Assembly: GCA_005239165.1 (NCBI GenBank)
Contig: RAPG01000017.1
Span: 1-64,000, forward strand
Direction: 5' to 3'
DNA length: 64,000 nucleotides
Source of the DNA: Allopusillimonas ginsengisoli
Lineage (GTDB): Bacteria > Pseudomonadota > Gammaproteobacteria > Burkholderiales > Burkholderiaceae_B
A program made the translations under genes and the position numbers. Position 1 is the stretch's first letter; every line of letters starts with the position of its first letter. The notes below the pieces were generated by a model. That model had not been told where the DNA came from. It did no database searches and saw nothing but the letters and a program-made list of their open reading frames with translations. Positions 16,944 to 26,766 of this stretch are shown here, one piece after another.

Positions 16944-17633
16944 TCAGGCGGTAACCGATTCTTCCCGATTTTGAGGTTCCAGACAATAACCCAGGCCACG
17001 TACCGTCACAATACGGGCCCCACTAGGTTCGATTTTTTTACGCAACCGATGTATGTAGACTTCGATGGCGTTGGGGGTAACTTCATCACCCCATTCGCAT
17101 AACAGATCGACAAACTGGTTTTTGCTGATCATGCGACCGGTGCGCGAAAGAAAAATCTCCAGCAGGCTGGTTTCGCGCGCAGACAGCTCGAGCGGCAGGC
17201 CATCAATTGTTGCCGTCCGGCCATTTAGGTCAAAGCTGAGTTTTTTGTGCGAAAGCAATGTGCTGCTTGTTCCGGCGCTGCGCCGTGTCAGGGCGCGGGC
17301 ACGTGCCTCGAGCTCGGTCAGGGCAAATGGCTTGGCCATGTAATCGTCGGCACCAAGATCCAGCCCTTTGACCCGTTGCTCAACCGTGTCGGCGGCCGTT
17401 AGAATGAGTACGGGTAAAGGCGTATTGCGCTGACGAAGCTGCCGCAGCACAGTAAGACCGTGCATGCGCGGCAAGTCGAGGTCAAGAATAAGCAGGTCAA
17501 ATGCCTGCAGCTGCAAAGCGCAATCTGCACTGTGACCATCGTTTACGACGTCGACAGTGTAGCCGTCGTAGCGCAATGAGCGGGAAAGTCCGTCAGCAAG
17601 AATACTGTCGTCTTCTGCAATAAGTATGCGCAT
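16944..17633 (-). CDS. OmpR-family response regulator, TctD/QseB-like
   Basis: A 229-residue two-domain regulator. The receiver has the acidic pocket EDD (7-9), the phospho-acceptor Asp51 in LLILDLDLPRMHG, Thr79 and Lys101 (ADDYMAKPF). The C-terminal winged helix has the typical recognition region EVYIHRLRKKIEP and the closing hairpin IVTVRGLGYCL. It is first in the operon with the TctE-like kinase and divergent from recA, with about 100 bp to the recA promoter. The probable target is the operon itself and the downstream MHS transporter. The family call is firm; the regulon is inferred from neighbours. Confidence 0.92.
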   Translation of the reverse strand: MRILIAEDDSILADGLSRSLRYDGYTVDVVNDGHSADCALQLQAFDLLILDLDLPRMHGLTVLRQLRQRNTPLPVLILTAADTVEQRVKGLDLGADDYMAKPFALTELEARARALTRRSAGTSSTLLSHKKLSFDLNGRTATIDGLPLELSARETSLLEIFLSRTGRMISKNQFVDLLCEWGDEVTPNAIEVYIHRLRKKIEPSGARIVTVRGLGYCLEPQNREESVTA

Positions 17634-17723
17634 GTCGGTAGGGGTTATGCCCTCAATATGGGGTTAACCCATTCTGGCATGTATTGTCTGGCAAGACTAC
17701 TCAGGGATAACGAGATGCCTGTT

Positions 17724-17753
17724 TTGTATATCTGGTTATTTATACAGTATAAT
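17724..17753 (+). promoter_or_regulatory. recA promoter with overlapping LexA (SOS) box
   Basis: CTGGTTATTTATACAG at 17732-17747 matches the LexA consensus CTGT-N8-ACAG in seven of the eight fixed positions. It is followed at once by TATAAT (17748-17753), a perfect -10. TTGTAT at 17724-17729 is a plausible -35 with 18-bp spacing. The box sits between -35 and -10, so bound LexA would block RNA polymerase. This is the expected SOS control of recA; the start codon is 91 bp downstream. Confidence 0.8.
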
Positions 17754-17844
17754 TTGATGCAATAATCTCATTACCCATTATTTCAATGCGCCAGTCAGCT
17801 GGCGTCATTTTTTGAATCACTCGCATTTTCAGCCAAGGACCTCC

Positions 17845-18915
17845 ATGGACGACAAACAAAGCAAAACCGCCGCTGAGCGCAGCAAGGCGCTGGCTGCCGC
17901 ACTTTCCCAAATTGAAAAGCAGTTTGGCAAGGGCTCGGTCATGCGTTATGGCGACAATGCTATCTCGCACGACATTCAGATCTGCTCAACCGGGTCGCTG
18001 GGGCTTGATATTGCGCTCGGCGTTGGGGGTTTGCCACGCGGTCGCGTCACCGAGATCTACGGCCCCGAGTCTTCGGGCAAAACCACGCTCACACTGCAAG
18101 TTATTGCCGAAATGCAAAAAATCGGTGGTACTTGCGCCTTTATTGATGCCGAGCACGCGCTTGACGTTCAGTACGCTTCCAAGCTGGGCGTAAATCTCGA
18201 CGACCTCCTTATTTCGCAGCCCGACACTGGCGAGCAGGCACTTGAAATCACTGATGCGCTCGTGCGCTCCGGATCAGTAGACCTCATTGTCATTGACTCG
18301 GTGGCGGCTCTGGTGCCCAAGGCCGAAATCGAAGGTGATATGGGCGATTCGCTGCCCGGTTTGCAGGCTCGTCTCATGAGCCAGGCGCTGCGCAAGCTTA
18401 CCGCCAACATCAAGCGTGCCAATTGCATGGTTATTTTCATTAACCAGATACGCATGAAAATCGGTGTCATGTTTGGCAGCCCCGAAACCACCACTGGCGG
18501 CAATGCGCTCAAGTTTTATTCAACGGTGCGGCTCGATATCCGGCGTATCGGCGCTATCAAGAAAGGCGACGAAGTTGTGGGCAATGAAACCCGCGTCAAG
18601 GTTGTCAAAAACAAGATAGCTCCTCCCTTCAAGCAGGCCGAGTTCGACATCATGTATGGGGCTGGCATTTCCCGCGAGGGTGAAATCATCGACCTCGGCG
18701 TACAGGCTGGCATTGTTGACAAGGCAGGGTCATGGTTTAGCTATGCTGGCACACGTATAGGCCAGGGCAAAGACAACGTCCGCGAGTACCTTAAAGAACA
18801 TCCCGACATGGCATTTGAAATCGAAAACAAGGTGCGCGAAAGTCTGGGTGTTGTCGCCCAGGTGGCGGGCAACGCTCGCAAGCCGGTGCCGGTTGAGTCA
18901 GAGTCTGAAGAATAA
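17845..18915 (+). CDS. recA: Recombinase RecA
   Basis: A 356-residue protein starting MDDKQSK at 17845, with AAGGA 5 nt upstream; the longer in-frame start at 17812 is rejected. It carries Walker A GPESSGKT (73-80), Walker [11 protein letters not shown], the L1/L2 loop regions including [17 protein letters not shown], and the C-terminal acidic tail ESESEE. It forms ATP-dependent filaments on single-stranded DNA for homologous recombination and triggers LexA self-cleavage. It is preceded by a LexA box and followed 20 bp later by recX, the standard arrangement. Length is normal for betaproteobacteria. Confidence 0.99.
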   Translation: MDDKQSKTAAERSKALAAALSQIEKQFGKGSVMRYGDNAISHDIQICSTGSLGLDIALGVGGLPRGRVTEIYGPESSGKTTLTLQVIAEMQKIGGTCAFIDAEHALDVQYASKLGVNLDDLLISQPDTGEQALEITDALVRSGSVDLIVIDSVAALVPKAEIEGDMGDSLPGLQARLMSQALRKLTANIKRANCMVIFINQIRMKIGVMFGSPETTTGGNALKFYSTVRLDIRRIGAIKKGDEVVGNETRVKVVKNKIAPPFKQAEFDIMYGAGISREGEIIDLGVQAGIVDKAGSWFSYAGTRIGQGKDNVREYLKEHPDMAFEIENKVRESLGVVAQVAGNARKPVPVESESEE

Positions 18916-18935
18916 GCGTAGTCGCCCCGTAGCTT

Positions 18936-19661
18936 ATGTCCCGCCACGATGATGATTTCGAGACGCTCGCCAATAAACCCGTCCGACAGGGCGGCGTAAA
19001 TAGCGGGCGTGCCGGGGCGCAACGTGGTTCTCGGCAGGCCAGTGCCTCAGGCACTCCGCCTGACGTCGTACGTGACGAGCTCCCAGCGGGCCCCGCGGGT
19101 CATGTCTCTCGCTCCAGTAACTACGATAACGGACATGATGAGCGCGATGATGAAGCCTCTGTATACACGCGCACATCGTCACAGCGCAATCGCCGTGAAA
19201 ATCCGCGTTCACGTGGAGCAGGGCCCAGCTTAAAGGCCAGGGCCATCGGTTATTTGTCGCGTCGCGAGCATTCTCGTGCAGAGCTGCAGCGCAAGCTACT
19301 GCCTTATGCTGAAGATCCAGAGTCGCTCGAGGCATTGCTTCACACCCTTGAGCGCGAAAACTGGCTGTCCAATCAGCGGTTTGCACAAAGTCTGGTTAAT
19401 CGTCGCGCCCAGCGGCAAGGCACACAGCGCATTGTGCAAGAGCTAAAGCAGCATGGTCTGTCTGACGATGCGGTCAGCGATATTGGTGAGCGTCTGCGTC
19501 AAACTGAGTTTGAGCGCGCTGAAGCAGTATGGAGCAAAAAATTTCATCAGTTGCCGGTCGATGCCAAAGAGTACGCACGCCAATTCCGTTTTCTGGGTTC
19601 GCGCGGGTTTGCGCCCGAGGCCATACGCCGCATTCTGGGTGACATACCCTACGGCGAATAG
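18936..19661 (+). CDS. recX: Regulatory protein RecX
   Basis: A 241-residue protein with an unusually long polar N-terminus (about 1-90, rich in Arg, Ser, Asp and Pro). A RecX domain follows from SLKARAIGYLSRREHSRAEL onward, with the characteristic three-helix repeats (LEALLHTLERENWLSNQRFA, GTQRIVQELKQHGLSDDAV). RecX binds RecA filaments and limits recombinase and coprotease activity. It lies 20 bp downstream of recA and is almost certainly co-transcribed from the SOS promoter. A shorter internal start is possible, but no better ATG with a Shine-Dalgarno was seen. The N-terminal extension is low in predicted order and may be a lineage trait. Confidence 0.93.
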   Translation: MSRHDDDFETLANKPVRQGGVNSGRAGAQRGSRQASASGTPPDVVRDELPAGPAGHVSRSSNYDNGHDERDDEASVYTRTSSQRNRRENPRSRGAGPSLKARAIGYLSRREHSRAELQRKLLPYAEDPESLEALLHTLERENWLSNQRFAQSLVNRRAQRQGTQRIVQELKQHGLSDDAVSDIGERLRQTEFERAEAVWSKKFHQLPVDAKEYARQFRFLGSRGFAPEAIRRILGDIPYGE

Positions 19662-19682
19662 TGGTTCTTTTTCTATGGCGTA

Positions 19683-20600
19683 TTAGCGTGCCGCTTTGAT
19701 CCCAGACAGCGTCTTAAAGCACGTGTCACGTGCTTGTGTCAAAAAGGCGCGCACATAGTCGGCCTCCATATCTTCGATACGTATGGCTGCATAAAGCGTT
19801 CGCCATACACCATGCTCACCCAATTGGCAGATTCGCAGCCAGCCCTGGTTTAAATATTCGGTCAGCGCCCAGTTGGGCAGGGCGGCTACGCCGCGCTGAC
19901 TGGCAATAAGTTGTGCAATAACAGGTGTTAGCTCAGCCTTGCGGATGGCAGCGGGCTCAACGTCTGCGGGCTCCAGAAATGCTGTAAAGACGTCAAGCCG
20001 TTCGCGCTCTACCGGATAGGTGATCAATACCTGATCAGCCAGTTGTTGCGGTTCTATGTACTTATATTGCGATAAGGGGTTGGCTGCCGCGACGGCAAGC
20101 ACCAGCTCATATTTGAACAATGGAACATACTCAACCGCCGGAATGCTTTGTGGATCTGAAGTGATGACCACGTCGAGATCGCCCCGAACCAGCGCAGGCA
20201 GGGGGGCAAATGAAAATGCGGCTGAGAGGTCCAGCTCGACATCGGGCCAGTCTAGCCGGAAGGCGTCAAGTGCCGGCATAAGCCACTGAAAGCATGAGTG
20301 GCACTCTATGGCCAAGTGCAGCCGGCCAGTGCGCCCGGCTGCGAGGCGTTGTAGTTCGCGTTCAGTGGCTTTTATGCGCGGCAACACATCGTCGGCGAGC
20401 GCGACTACGCGCAGGCCCGCCGTGGTCAGGCGGGCAGGCCGCGTGCGCCGATTGAGTAACGGAGTCTTGAGCCTTACTTCCAGATCGCGCAGCTGATGAG
20501 ACAGTGCTGACTGCGTGACATGCAGCCGCTCGGCAGCTTCTTGCAAGCTGCCTGCATCGCGTATAGCACTCAATGTTTCGAGATGGCGGACTTCAAGCAT
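19683..20600 (-). CDS. metR: LysR-family regulator MetR
   Basis: About 305 residues when started at MLEVRHLETL (20600), which aligns with the E. coli MetR start MIEVKHLKTL. The upstream ATG at 20621 adds seven residues. The winged HTH (GSLQEAAERLHVTQSALSHQ) and a LysR effector domain, which in MetR binds homocysteine, follow. It is divergent from metE with a 192-bp shared control region, the classic MetR-metE arrangement. MetR activates metE and represses itself. The combination of N-terminal sequence and divergent metE makes the assignment strong. Confidence 0.92.
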   Translation of the reverse strand: MLEVRHLETLSAIRDAGSLQEAAERLHVTQSALSHQLRDLEVRLKTPLLNRRTRPARLTTAGLRVVALADDVLPRIKATERELQRLAAGRTGRLHLAIECHSCFQWLMPALDAFRLDWPDVELDLSAAFSFAPLPALVRGDLDVVITSDPQSIPAVEYVPLFKYELVLAVAAANPLSQYKYIEPQQLADQVLITYPVERERLDVFTAFLEPADVEPAAIRKAELTPVIAQLIASQRGVAALPNWALTEYLNQGWLRICQLGEHGVWRTLYAAIRIEDMEADYVRAFLTQARDTCFKTLSGIKAAR

Positions 20601-20689
20601 GAGAGAGGCCTGTTCGTGCACCCAATGCTTTTGTGTTGGTCAGTAGCGTGATGGCGTTTTGATTTCTGCGGCTGCGCAGAGCATTAGTA

Positions 20690-20775
20690 TGAGATAAATT
20701 CATTTTAAGTATGGTGTATTTGATTTTGATTCAATAAATTATACGGGCACAATGGCTTTCTGAACAATTTATTCA
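20690..20775. promoter_or_regulatory. metR-metE intergenic control region with candidate MetR sites
   Basis: Two interrupted palindromes resemble the MetR consensus TGAAnnTnnTTCA. TGAGATAAATTCA (20690-20702) has the right 5-nt spacer but G for A at the fourth position. TGAACAATTTATTCA (20761-20775) has perfect half-sites but a 7-nt spacer. The second lies 17 bp before the metE start. The whole gap is AT-rich compared with its surroundings. No S-adenosylmethionine or cobalamin riboswitch was recognised. Confidence 0.5.
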
Positions 20776-20792
20776 ATCAATGGTGGTTTAAC

Positions 20793-23087
20793 GTGACGTT
20801 TACTCATAATTTAGGTTTTCCGCGCATAGGCGTTCAACGCGAACTCAAACGCGCCCAAGAGGCTTACTGGGCTGGCGACAGCACTCAGCAAGAACTTGAA
20901 GCCGTGGGGCGTGAGTTGCGCGCACGGCATTGGGAAGCCCAGGCGCGCAGCGGGCTGTCACTGATTCCGGTTGGTGATTTTGCCTGGTATGACCATGTTC
21001 TCGAATGGAGTACCTTGCTGGGTGCCGTGCCTGCTCGGTTTGGTCAGCCTTCTGATCAGCCGGTCTCTCTTGACACGCTCTTTCGCATGGCGCGTGGCCG
21101 CGCCCCGTCTGGCACGCCAGCCGCCGCCTGCGAAATGACAAAATGGTTTGATACCAACTACCACTATATCGTGCCAGAACTGGTTCCTCAGCAGACCTAT
21201 CGCATAGCCCGCGAAGCGTTGTTTGATCAGGTTCGCGAAGCGCTTGAACTAGGCCACGATGTAAAGCCTGTCATCCCCGGCCCGCTGACCTGGCTGTGGC
21301 TGGGTAAGGGTGATGCGTTTGCCCAGGGTGCAGGCGACACGGACAAACTGGCATTGCTGGACAATCTGCTACCCGTCTATGCCGAGGTGCTGCAGCGTTT
21401 GCACGCACTTGGAGTTAAGTGGGTGCAAATCGACGAGCCTATTCTCGTCCAGGACCTGCCTGATGCCTGGAAACAAGCGTTTGGACGTGTTTACCAAGCA
21501 CTGTCCGAAACCGGTGTATCGGTTTTGCTTGCCACCTATTTTGAAAGCTTGCAGGAAAACGTAAACGTGCTCAAAGGCTTGCCGGTTCAGGGCGTGCATA
21601 TAGATCTCGTGCGTGCTCCCGGGCAGCTTGAAAGTGTGCTTGAGGTGCTTGATGCGCAGCAGGTATTGTCAGTTGGCGTCATCGACGGCCGAAATATCTG
21701 GCGTACAGACCTCGATGCGCTGACAGAAAAACTTGGTGAGCTTGCTCGCCAGCGTGGTGACAAGCTGTGGCTGGCGCCATCGTGTTCTTTACTGCATGTA
21801 CCGGTCGATCTTGACGCTGAGCAGGCTCTGGATGCAGAGCTTAAAGGCTGGCTGTCGTTTGCCACTCAAAAACTTGACGAGCTTCGTCTGCTTGCTGCAG
21901 CGGTTTCTGGCACTGTCGATGACGCCACCGCCAAGGCACTGCAACAGCAGCGCGATGCACTGCAGGCCCGACGTGAATCCAGGCGCATTCACAACACCGT
22001 GGTGCAGCAGCGGCTGGCTCAGTCAGATACGGTTTCGCGCGATCGGGCACCGTTTCCATCCCGCATTGCTCTTCAGAAAGAGCGGCTGGGGCTGCCGGCA
22101 TTTCCGACCACAACTATAGGTTCCTTTCCGCAGACAATCGAAATTCGCAAACAGCGCCGGGACTGGAAGCAGGGCGTGCTGGGTGATGCCGCCTACGAGA
22201 AAGCCATGCGCGAAGAAATCGAGCGCGTCATCCGCTTTCAGGAAGAGATCGGCCTTGACATGCTGGTGCACGGCGAGCCTGAACGCAACGACATGGTCGA
22301 ATACTTCGGCGAGTTGTTGGGTGGTTTCGCATTTACTCAAAACGGGTGGGTGCAGAGCTACGGTTCGCGTTGTGTAAAACCTCCTGTCATTTTTGGTGAT
22401 GTGGCGCGTCCGGCTCCCATGACGGTTGCCTGGTCGGCCTATGCGCAGTCACTCACCAAAAAGCCTGTCAAAGGCATGCTGACGGGGCCGGTGACGATAT
22501 TGCAGTGGTCTTTCGTGCGCGATGATCAGCCGCGCGAAACCACCTGCCGCCAACTTGCGCTAGTGCTGCGAGATGAGGTTAATGATCTTGAAGCGGCGGG
22601 TATTGCAGCTATTCAGATCGACGAACCTGCTTTCCGTGAAGGCTTGCCCTTGCGTCGCGCTGACTGGCAGACGTACCTCGACTGGGCAGTAGACTGCTTC
22701 CGGCTGTCGACCAGCGGGGTGCGCGATGACACGCAGATCCATACGCATATGTGTTATTCCGAGTTCAACGACATTATCGAGTCGATAGCTGCCATGGATG
22801 CTGACGTCATCACCATCGAGACGTCCCGTTCCAACATGGAGTTGTTGCAGGCGTTTGAAGATTTCCATTATCCGAATGACATCGGGCCTGGTGTGTACGA
22901 TATTCATTCGCCCAACATTCCGGCACTCGACTGGATGGTTGATCTCATGAAAAAAGCGGCCGCGAAGCTGCCTGCTGAACGGCTGTGGGTTAACCCCGAT
23001 TGCGGCCTGAAAACCCGCGGGTGGGCCGAGACACGTGCCGCGTTGTCGGCCATGGTGAAAGCAGCCGAAACACTGCGCTATACTTAG
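20793..23087 (+). CDS. metE: Cobalamin-independent methionine synthase
   Basis: A 764-residue enzyme that moves the methyl group of 5-methyltetrahydropteroyl-triglutamate to homocysteine. The start is a GTG at 20793 giving [13 protein letters not shown], the conserved MetE N-terminus. The catalytic C-terminal domain has zinc ligands in [10 protein letters not shown] (His652, Cys654) and Cys737 in [13 protein letters not shown]. The LGFPRIG and [10 protein letters not shown] segments mark the two homologous barrels. It is divergent from metR and almost certainly MetR-activated. Length is normal. An upstream in-frame ATG was not found, so the GTG start is confident. Confidence 0.98.
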   Translation: MTFTHNLGFPRIGVQRELKRAQEAYWAGDSTQQELEAVGRELRARHWEAQARSGLSLIPVGDFAWYDHVLEWSTLLGAVPARFGQPSDQPVSLDTLFRMARGRAPSGTPAAACEMTKWFDTNYHYIVPELVPQQTYRIAREALFDQVREALELGHDVKPVIPGPLTWLWLGKGDAFAQGAGDTDKLALLDNLLPVYAEVLQRLHALGVKWVQIDEPILVQDLPDAWKQAFGRVYQALSETGVSVLLATYFESLQENVNVLKGLPVQGVHIDLVRAPGQLESVLEVLDAQQVLSVGVIDGRNIWRTDLDALTEKLGELARQRGDKLWLAPSCSLLHVPVDLDAEQALDAELKGWLSFATQKLDELRLLAAAVSGTVDDATAKALQQQRDALQARRESRRIHNTVVQQRLAQSDTVSRDRAPFPSRIALQKERLGLPAFPTTTIGSFPQTIEIRKQRRDWKQGVLGDAAYEKAMREEIERVIRFQEEIGLDMLVHGEPERNDMVEYFGELLGGFAFTQNGWVQSYGSRCVKPPVIFGDVARPAPMTVAWSAYAQSLTKKPVKGMLTGPVTILQWSFVRDDQPRETTCRQLALVLRDEVNDLEAAGIAAIQIDEPAFREGLPLRRADWQTYLDWAVDCFRLSTSGVRDDTQIHTHMCYSEFNDIIESIAAMDADVITIETSRSNMELLQAFEDFHYPNDIGPGVYDIHSPNIPALDWMVDLMKKAAAKLPAERLWVNPDCGLKTRGWAETRAALSAMVKAAETLRYT

Positions 23088-23120
23088 TGGGTTTTATGTC
23101 CTATACGTAACTACCCTTAA

Positions 23121-23696
23121 ATGCCACTGCCTCCTCCCGATACTGCGCGCGAGCCTCTACATACACGCACTATTCGTGTGAACTCCTTCGCACGGGACGA
23201 CGGCCTATGGGATGTCGAAGCAGAACTCATTGATTTCAAGGCTTATGACTTGCCCAAGCTTTCCGGCGAGGTTCAACCTGCCGGAAAGCCTTTTCACCAC
23301 ATGCATCTGCGCATCACCATTGACGAGCAATTTACGATCGTCAAGGCTGTGGCTGCCTATGACGCCGCTCCCTACAACCAGCACTGCACGGCAATCACGC
23401 CTGATTATGGGCAGCTCGCCGGCATGAATCTGCTGCGCAATTTCAGAAATACCGTCAAACAGCGTTTTTCGCGTGTGGCTGGCTGTACGCATTTGACCGA
23501 ACTGTCTTATGTGTTGCCGACAGTGGCGGTTCAAACTATGGCAAATCAGCGTCACCAACAACGCGAAGAGGCTGGTGACATCAGACGTCCGTTTCAGCTT
23601 GAGGGGTGCCATGCACTCAGGCTTGACGGCGAGGTCGCGCTTGAGTTCTACCCCCAGTGGTATGTCACGCCCAAGGTTAAGGCGAAATGCGAGTAG
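23121..23696 (+). CDS. DUF2889 family protein
   Basis: A 191-residue protein of the DUF2889 family. This is recognised from HTRTIRVNSFARDDGLWDVE near the N-terminus, FHHMHLRITID, and GMNLLRNFRNTVKQRFSRVA followed by GCTHLTELSYVLPT. No catalytic role is known for the family. The conserved His/Asp residues and GCTHL suggest an enzyme or a metal or nucleotide binder, but this is inference. It is soluble and has no signal. It lies 33 bp after metE and 76 bp before sucC, with a terminator-like hairpin in the latter gap. It probably belongs to the metE transcript or has a weak promoter of its own. Confidence 0.85.
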   Translation: MPLPPPDTAREPLHTRTIRVNSFARDDGLWDVEAELIDFKAYDLPKLSGEVQPAGKPFHHMHLRITIDEQFTIVKAVAAYDAAPYNQHCTAITPDYGQLAGMNLLRNFRNTVKQRFSRVAGCTHLTELSYVLPTVAVQTMANQRHQQREEAGDIRRPFQLEGCHALRLDGEVALEFYPQWYVTPKVKAKCE

Positions 23697-23714
23697 GCGC
23701 ACATCCAACGGCGG

Positions 23715-23745
23715 GCCAGCGGGTTTTGGGAGCTGGCACGTTTTT
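23715..23745 (+). terminator. Probable terminator after the DUF2889 gene
   Basis: GCCAGC (23715-23720) pairs with GCTGGC (23732-23737) around an 11-nt loop. Three bases later comes TTTTTCTTT. The stem is short but GC-rich and sits 18 bp after the DUF2889 stop, separating it from sucCD. Confidence 0.5.
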
Positions 23746-23772
23746 CTTTCTCTATGTCCAGACAGGTAACAA

Positions 23773-24933
23773 ATGAAAATTCACGAGTATCAAGGCAAGG
23801 AACTGCTGAAGAAATATGGCGTTACCGTGCCGCGCGGGTTTCCTGCATTCTCCGTTGACGAAGCTGTCGCTGCTGCTGAAAAGCTGGGCGGGCCAGTTTG
23901 GGTTGTCAAGGCGCAAATTCATGCCGGCGGCCGTGGCATGGGTGGTGGCGTCAAGCTTGCCAAATCCGTTGACGAGGTTCGTCAGCTTGCCTCTGAAATT
24001 CTGGGCATGCAGCTGATCACTCATCAGACTGGGCCAGAAGGCCAGAAAGTCAATCGCCTGCTCGTTGAAGAAGGCGCTGACATCAAGAAAGAATACTACG
24101 TTGGCATCGTGACTGACCGCGCTACACAGCGCGTGTGCGTTATGGCTTCCAACGAAGGTGGGATGGAAATCGAACAGGTTGCTGAAGCCACACCCGAAAA
24201 AATCCTTAAGGTATTTGTCGACCCCAAAACTGGTCTCACTGATGATGAGGCCGCCGAGCTTGCTCGTGGTATTGGTATTCCGGAAGCTTCCGTAGCCAAA
24301 GCGGCTGCCGAGTTCCAGAAACTGTACAAGGTGTATTGGGATACCGACGCCTCACTGGCAGAGATCAACCCCTTGATACTCACAGGTTCGGGCGACATTA
24401 TCGCGCTTGATGCCAAGTTTAACTTTGACACCAATGCCTTATACCGCCAGCAAGAAATCGTAGGGTACCGCGATCTGGCCGAAGAAGACCCGGCCGAGAT
24501 CGAAGCCAGCAAATTTGACCTGGCGTATATTCAGCTTGATGGCAACATCGGGTGCCTGGTTAATGGCGCAGGCTTGGCCATGGCGACCATGGATACCATC
24601 AAATTGTTCGGCGGCGAGCCAGCCAATTTTCTCGATGTGGGCGGTGGTGCAACAGCCGAAAAGGTTACTGAAGCCTTCAAGATTATGCTGGCCAACGAAG
24701 GCGTCAAGGCCATTCTGGTCAACATTTTTGGCGGCATCATGCGTTGTGATGTTATTGCCGAAGGCGTTATCGCCGCATGCAAGGCGGTCAATCTCGACGT
24801 GCCGCTGGTCGTACGCATGAAGGGCACCAATGAAGCGCTGGGCAAGAAATTGCTGGCCGAATCAGGCCTGCCTATCATCAGCGCCGACACAATGGCCGAA
24901 GCCGCGACCAAAGTCGTTGCCGCCGCGAAATAA
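23773..24933 (+). CDS. sucC: Succinyl-CoA synthetase beta subunit (ADP-forming)
   Basis: A 386-residue protein starting [12 protein letters not shown], the invariant SucC N-terminus. The ATP-grasp domain follows ([34 protein letters not shown]), then the ligase domain ([37 protein letters not shown]). With SucD it forms the TCA-cycle enzyme that makes succinate and ATP from succinyl-CoA. sucD begins 22 bp downstream. Length and motifs are canonical. Confidence 0.99.
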   Translation: MKIHEYQGKELLKKYGVTVPRGFPAFSVDEAVAAAEKLGGPVWVVKAQIHAGGRGMGGGVKLAKSVDEVRQLASEILGMQLITHQTGPEGQKVNRLLVEEGADIKKEYYVGIVTDRATQRVCVMASNEGGMEIEQVAEATPEKILKVFVDPKTGLTDDEAAELARGIGIPEASVAKAAAEFQKLYKVYWDTDASLAEINPLILTGSGDIIALDAKFNFDTNALYRQQEIVGYRDLAEEDPAEIEASKFDLAYIQLDGNIGCLVNGAGLAMATMDTIKLFGGEPANFLDVGGGATAEKVTEAFKIMLANEGVKAILVNIFGGIMRCDVIAEGVIAACKAVNLDVPLVVRMKGTNEALGKKLLAESGLPIISADTMAEAATKVVAAAK

Positions 24934-24955
24934 GAATACAGCCGAGGATTTATAC

Positions 24956-25837
24956 ATGTCGATTCTGATCAACAAAGACACAAAAGTCATTACGCAGGGG
25001 ATTACCGGCAAGACCGGGCAGTTCCACACGCATATGTGCCGCGAGTACGCTAACGGTGCAAACGCATTTGTGGCGGGTGTACACCCCAAGAAAGCCGGGC
25101 AAAATTTTGAGGGTGTGCCAATTTTCGCGACCGTCAAAGAGGCCAAAGAGGCAACTGGCGCAACCGTATCGGTTATCTATGTTCCACCAGCAGGCGCTGC
25201 GGCGGCCATCTGGGAAGCCGTTGAGGCCGACCTGGATCTGGTTATCTGCATTACCGAAGGCATTCCTGTCCGTGACATGCTCGAAGTGCGCAACCGCATG
25301 CGTGACCAGAACAAGAAAACGCTGCTGCTCGGGCCTAATTGCCCCGGCCTGATCACACCTGACGAAATCAAGATCGGCATTATGCCGGGCCATATTTCCA
25401 AGAAAGGTCGCATTGGTGTAGTAAGCCGTTCAGGTACGCTTACCTATGAAGCCGTAGCGCAGCTCACCGAGCTGGGCTTGGGCCAGTCTACCGCTGTCGG
25501 TATCGGTGGTGACCCCATCAACGGCCTCAAGCACATCGACATCCTCAAGATGTTCAACGACGATCCCGAAACTGACGCAGTCGTCATGATCGGCGAAATC
25601 GGCGGCCCTGATGAGGTTGAAGCCGCGCGTTGGGCCAAAGACAACATGAAAAAACCTGTTGTTGGCTTTATCGCGGGCGTTACAGCGCCGGCAGGCAAGC
25701 GCATGGGCCACGCTGGCGCCCTGATCTCGGGTGGCGACGATACAGCTGATGCCAAACTCAAGATCATGGAAGAATGCGGTATTCGCACTACGCGCGACCC
25801 ATCCGAAATGGGGAAATTGCTGAAATCGGTGCTTTAA
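24956..25837 (+). CDS. sucD: Succinyl-CoA synthetase alpha subunit
   Basis: A 293-residue protein starting MSILINKDTKVITQG at 24956, with CGAGGA upstream; the longer in-frame start at 24830 lies inside sucC and is rejected. The CoA-binding Rossmann domain (GITGKTGQFHT), LLGPNCPGLI, and the phosphohistidine loop GHAGALISGG with His252 are intact. It is the second gene of sucCD. A perfect terminator follows 19 bp after the stop. Confidence 0.99.
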   Translation: MSILINKDTKVITQGITGKTGQFHTHMCREYANGANAFVAGVHPKKAGQNFEGVPIFATVKEAKEATGATVSVIYVPPAGAAAAIWEAVEADLDLVICITEGIPVRDMLEVRNRMRDQNKKTLLLGPNCPGLITPDEIKIGIMPGHISKKGRIGVVSRSGTLTYEAVAQLTELGLGQSTAVGIGGDPINGLKHIDILKMFNDDPETDAVVMIGEIGGPDEVEAARWAKDNMKKPVVGFIAGVTAPAGKRMGHAGALISGGDDTADAKLKIMEECGIRTTRDPSEMGKLLKSVL

Positions 25838-25856
25838 TCTCAGCATACAGCTAACC

Positions 25857-25880
25857 AGAAAGGCCCGCATGGGCCTTTCT
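25857..25880 (+). terminator. Rho-independent terminator of sucCD
   Basis: AGAAAGGCCC (25857-25866) and GGGCCTTTCT (25871-25880) are perfect complements around GCAT, followed by CTCCGTTT. The arms are A-rich then T-rich, so it may work in both directions. Confidence 0.85.
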
Positions 25881-25927
25881 CTCCGTTTACATGCGTCGTT
25901 ACGACGCAAGCCTTCTCAGGTAAGCTC

Positions 25928-26647
25928 ATGCTCGAAATCTTGCAAACGCTTCATTGGGGTGCTGTATTCCAGATCATTATTATCGATGTGCTTCTGGGCG
26001 GCGACAATGCTGTTGTTATTGCACTGGCCTGCCGGGGGCTTGAACACGGTAAACGGATGCAGGGAATTCTCTGGGGCACCGCCGGAGCGATCATTCTGCG
26101 AGTGCTGTTAATTGCTTTTGCGCTCACACTGCTAGCCATACCGTTTCTCAAGATAGTGGGCGGCGCGTTGTTGTTGTGGATAGGCATCAAGCTGCTTGTT
26201 CCGCAAGAAGACGAGCATGGCAACATCAAGGGCGGAACCACTGTTTGGGCTGCGATCAAGACCATCATCATCGCTGATTTCATCATGAGCCTGGACAATG
26301 TCGTCGCCATTGCCGGCGCGGCCCAAAACACCCAGCTTGATCACCAGATGTACTACGTCATTTTCGGGCTTGTCGTCAGTGTGCCCATTATTGTTTGGGG
26401 CAGTACAATTGTCCTCAAGCTTATTGACCGATTTCCCCTGGTCGTCACGCTCGGTGCCGGCTTGCTGGGTTGGATAGCAGGAGGTATGCTGGTCTCAGAT
26501 ATTTTCATCATCCGGCAGTTTGGTGAAATCACTGCACCCGCTCTATATGCTGCACATCTCGCAGGTGCGGTGTTGGTCATTGCCATAGGAAAATGGATAG
26601 GGTTGCGCAAAGCACCCGCCAAGGAAAACGCAAATGGGTCTGTTTAA
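25928..26647 (+). CDS. TerC-family integral membrane protein
   Basis: A 239-residue polytopic protein with about seven helices. It has the TerC/YjbE signature: [19 protein letters not shown] in TM1, mirrored by [19 protein letters not shown] in TM4. The two acidic DN motifs are the likely metal-binding pair. Relatives export manganese or calcium, and some help load metal onto exported proteins. No yybP-ykoY (manganese) riboswitch was seen in the 47 bp after the sucCD terminator. The 41-codon ORF at 26634 overlaps its 3' end. Family firm, metal unknown. Confidence 0.9.
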   Translation: MLEILQTLHWGAVFQIIIIDVLLGGDNAVVIALACRGLEHGKRMQGILWGTAGAIILRVLLIAFALTLLAIPFLKIVGGALLLWIGIKLLVPQEDEHGNIKGGTTVWAAIKTIIIADFIMSLDNVVAIAGAAQNTQLDHQMYYVIFGLVVSVPIIVWGSTIVLKLIDRFPLVVTLGAGLLGWIAGGMLVSDIFIIRQFGEITAPALYAAHLAGAVLVIAIGKWIGLRKAPAKENANGSV

Positions 26648-26759
26648 ATCATCCAGCCGAAAAAAGCCTTACGAGTCGGGCCTTTCGTTGCTGCAGGGGC
26701 TGGGTATTCTGGCCATCATCGGCATTGTTCTTGCCGCCATTCTTAACTATTTCAACTAG
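26634..26759 (+). CDS. 41-residue single-pass membrane peptide
   Basis: A short ORF starting ATG at 26634, overlapping the last 14 nt of the terC-family gene in another frame and ending TAG 7 bp before hemC. AAGGA lies 8 nt upstream. The peptide starts [16 protein letters not shown], a basic N-terminus. A single hydrophobic helix follows ([19 protein letters not shown]) and it ends NYFN. The Shine-Dalgarno, the stop-start overlap and the clean positive-inside helix argue for a real gene. It probably spans the inner membrane. Function unknown; it may be a partner of the TerC protein or of early haem synthesis. Confidence 0.65.
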   Translation: MGLFKSSSRKKPYESGLSLLQGLGILAIIGIVLAAILNYFN

Positions 26760-26766
26760 CAGGTTT

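Noticed and set aside
25838-25927. Possible yybP-ykoY (manganese) riboswitch before the terC-family gene
   Set aside because: The gap is only 90 bp and is largely taken by the sucCD terminator; no riboswitch core was seen.
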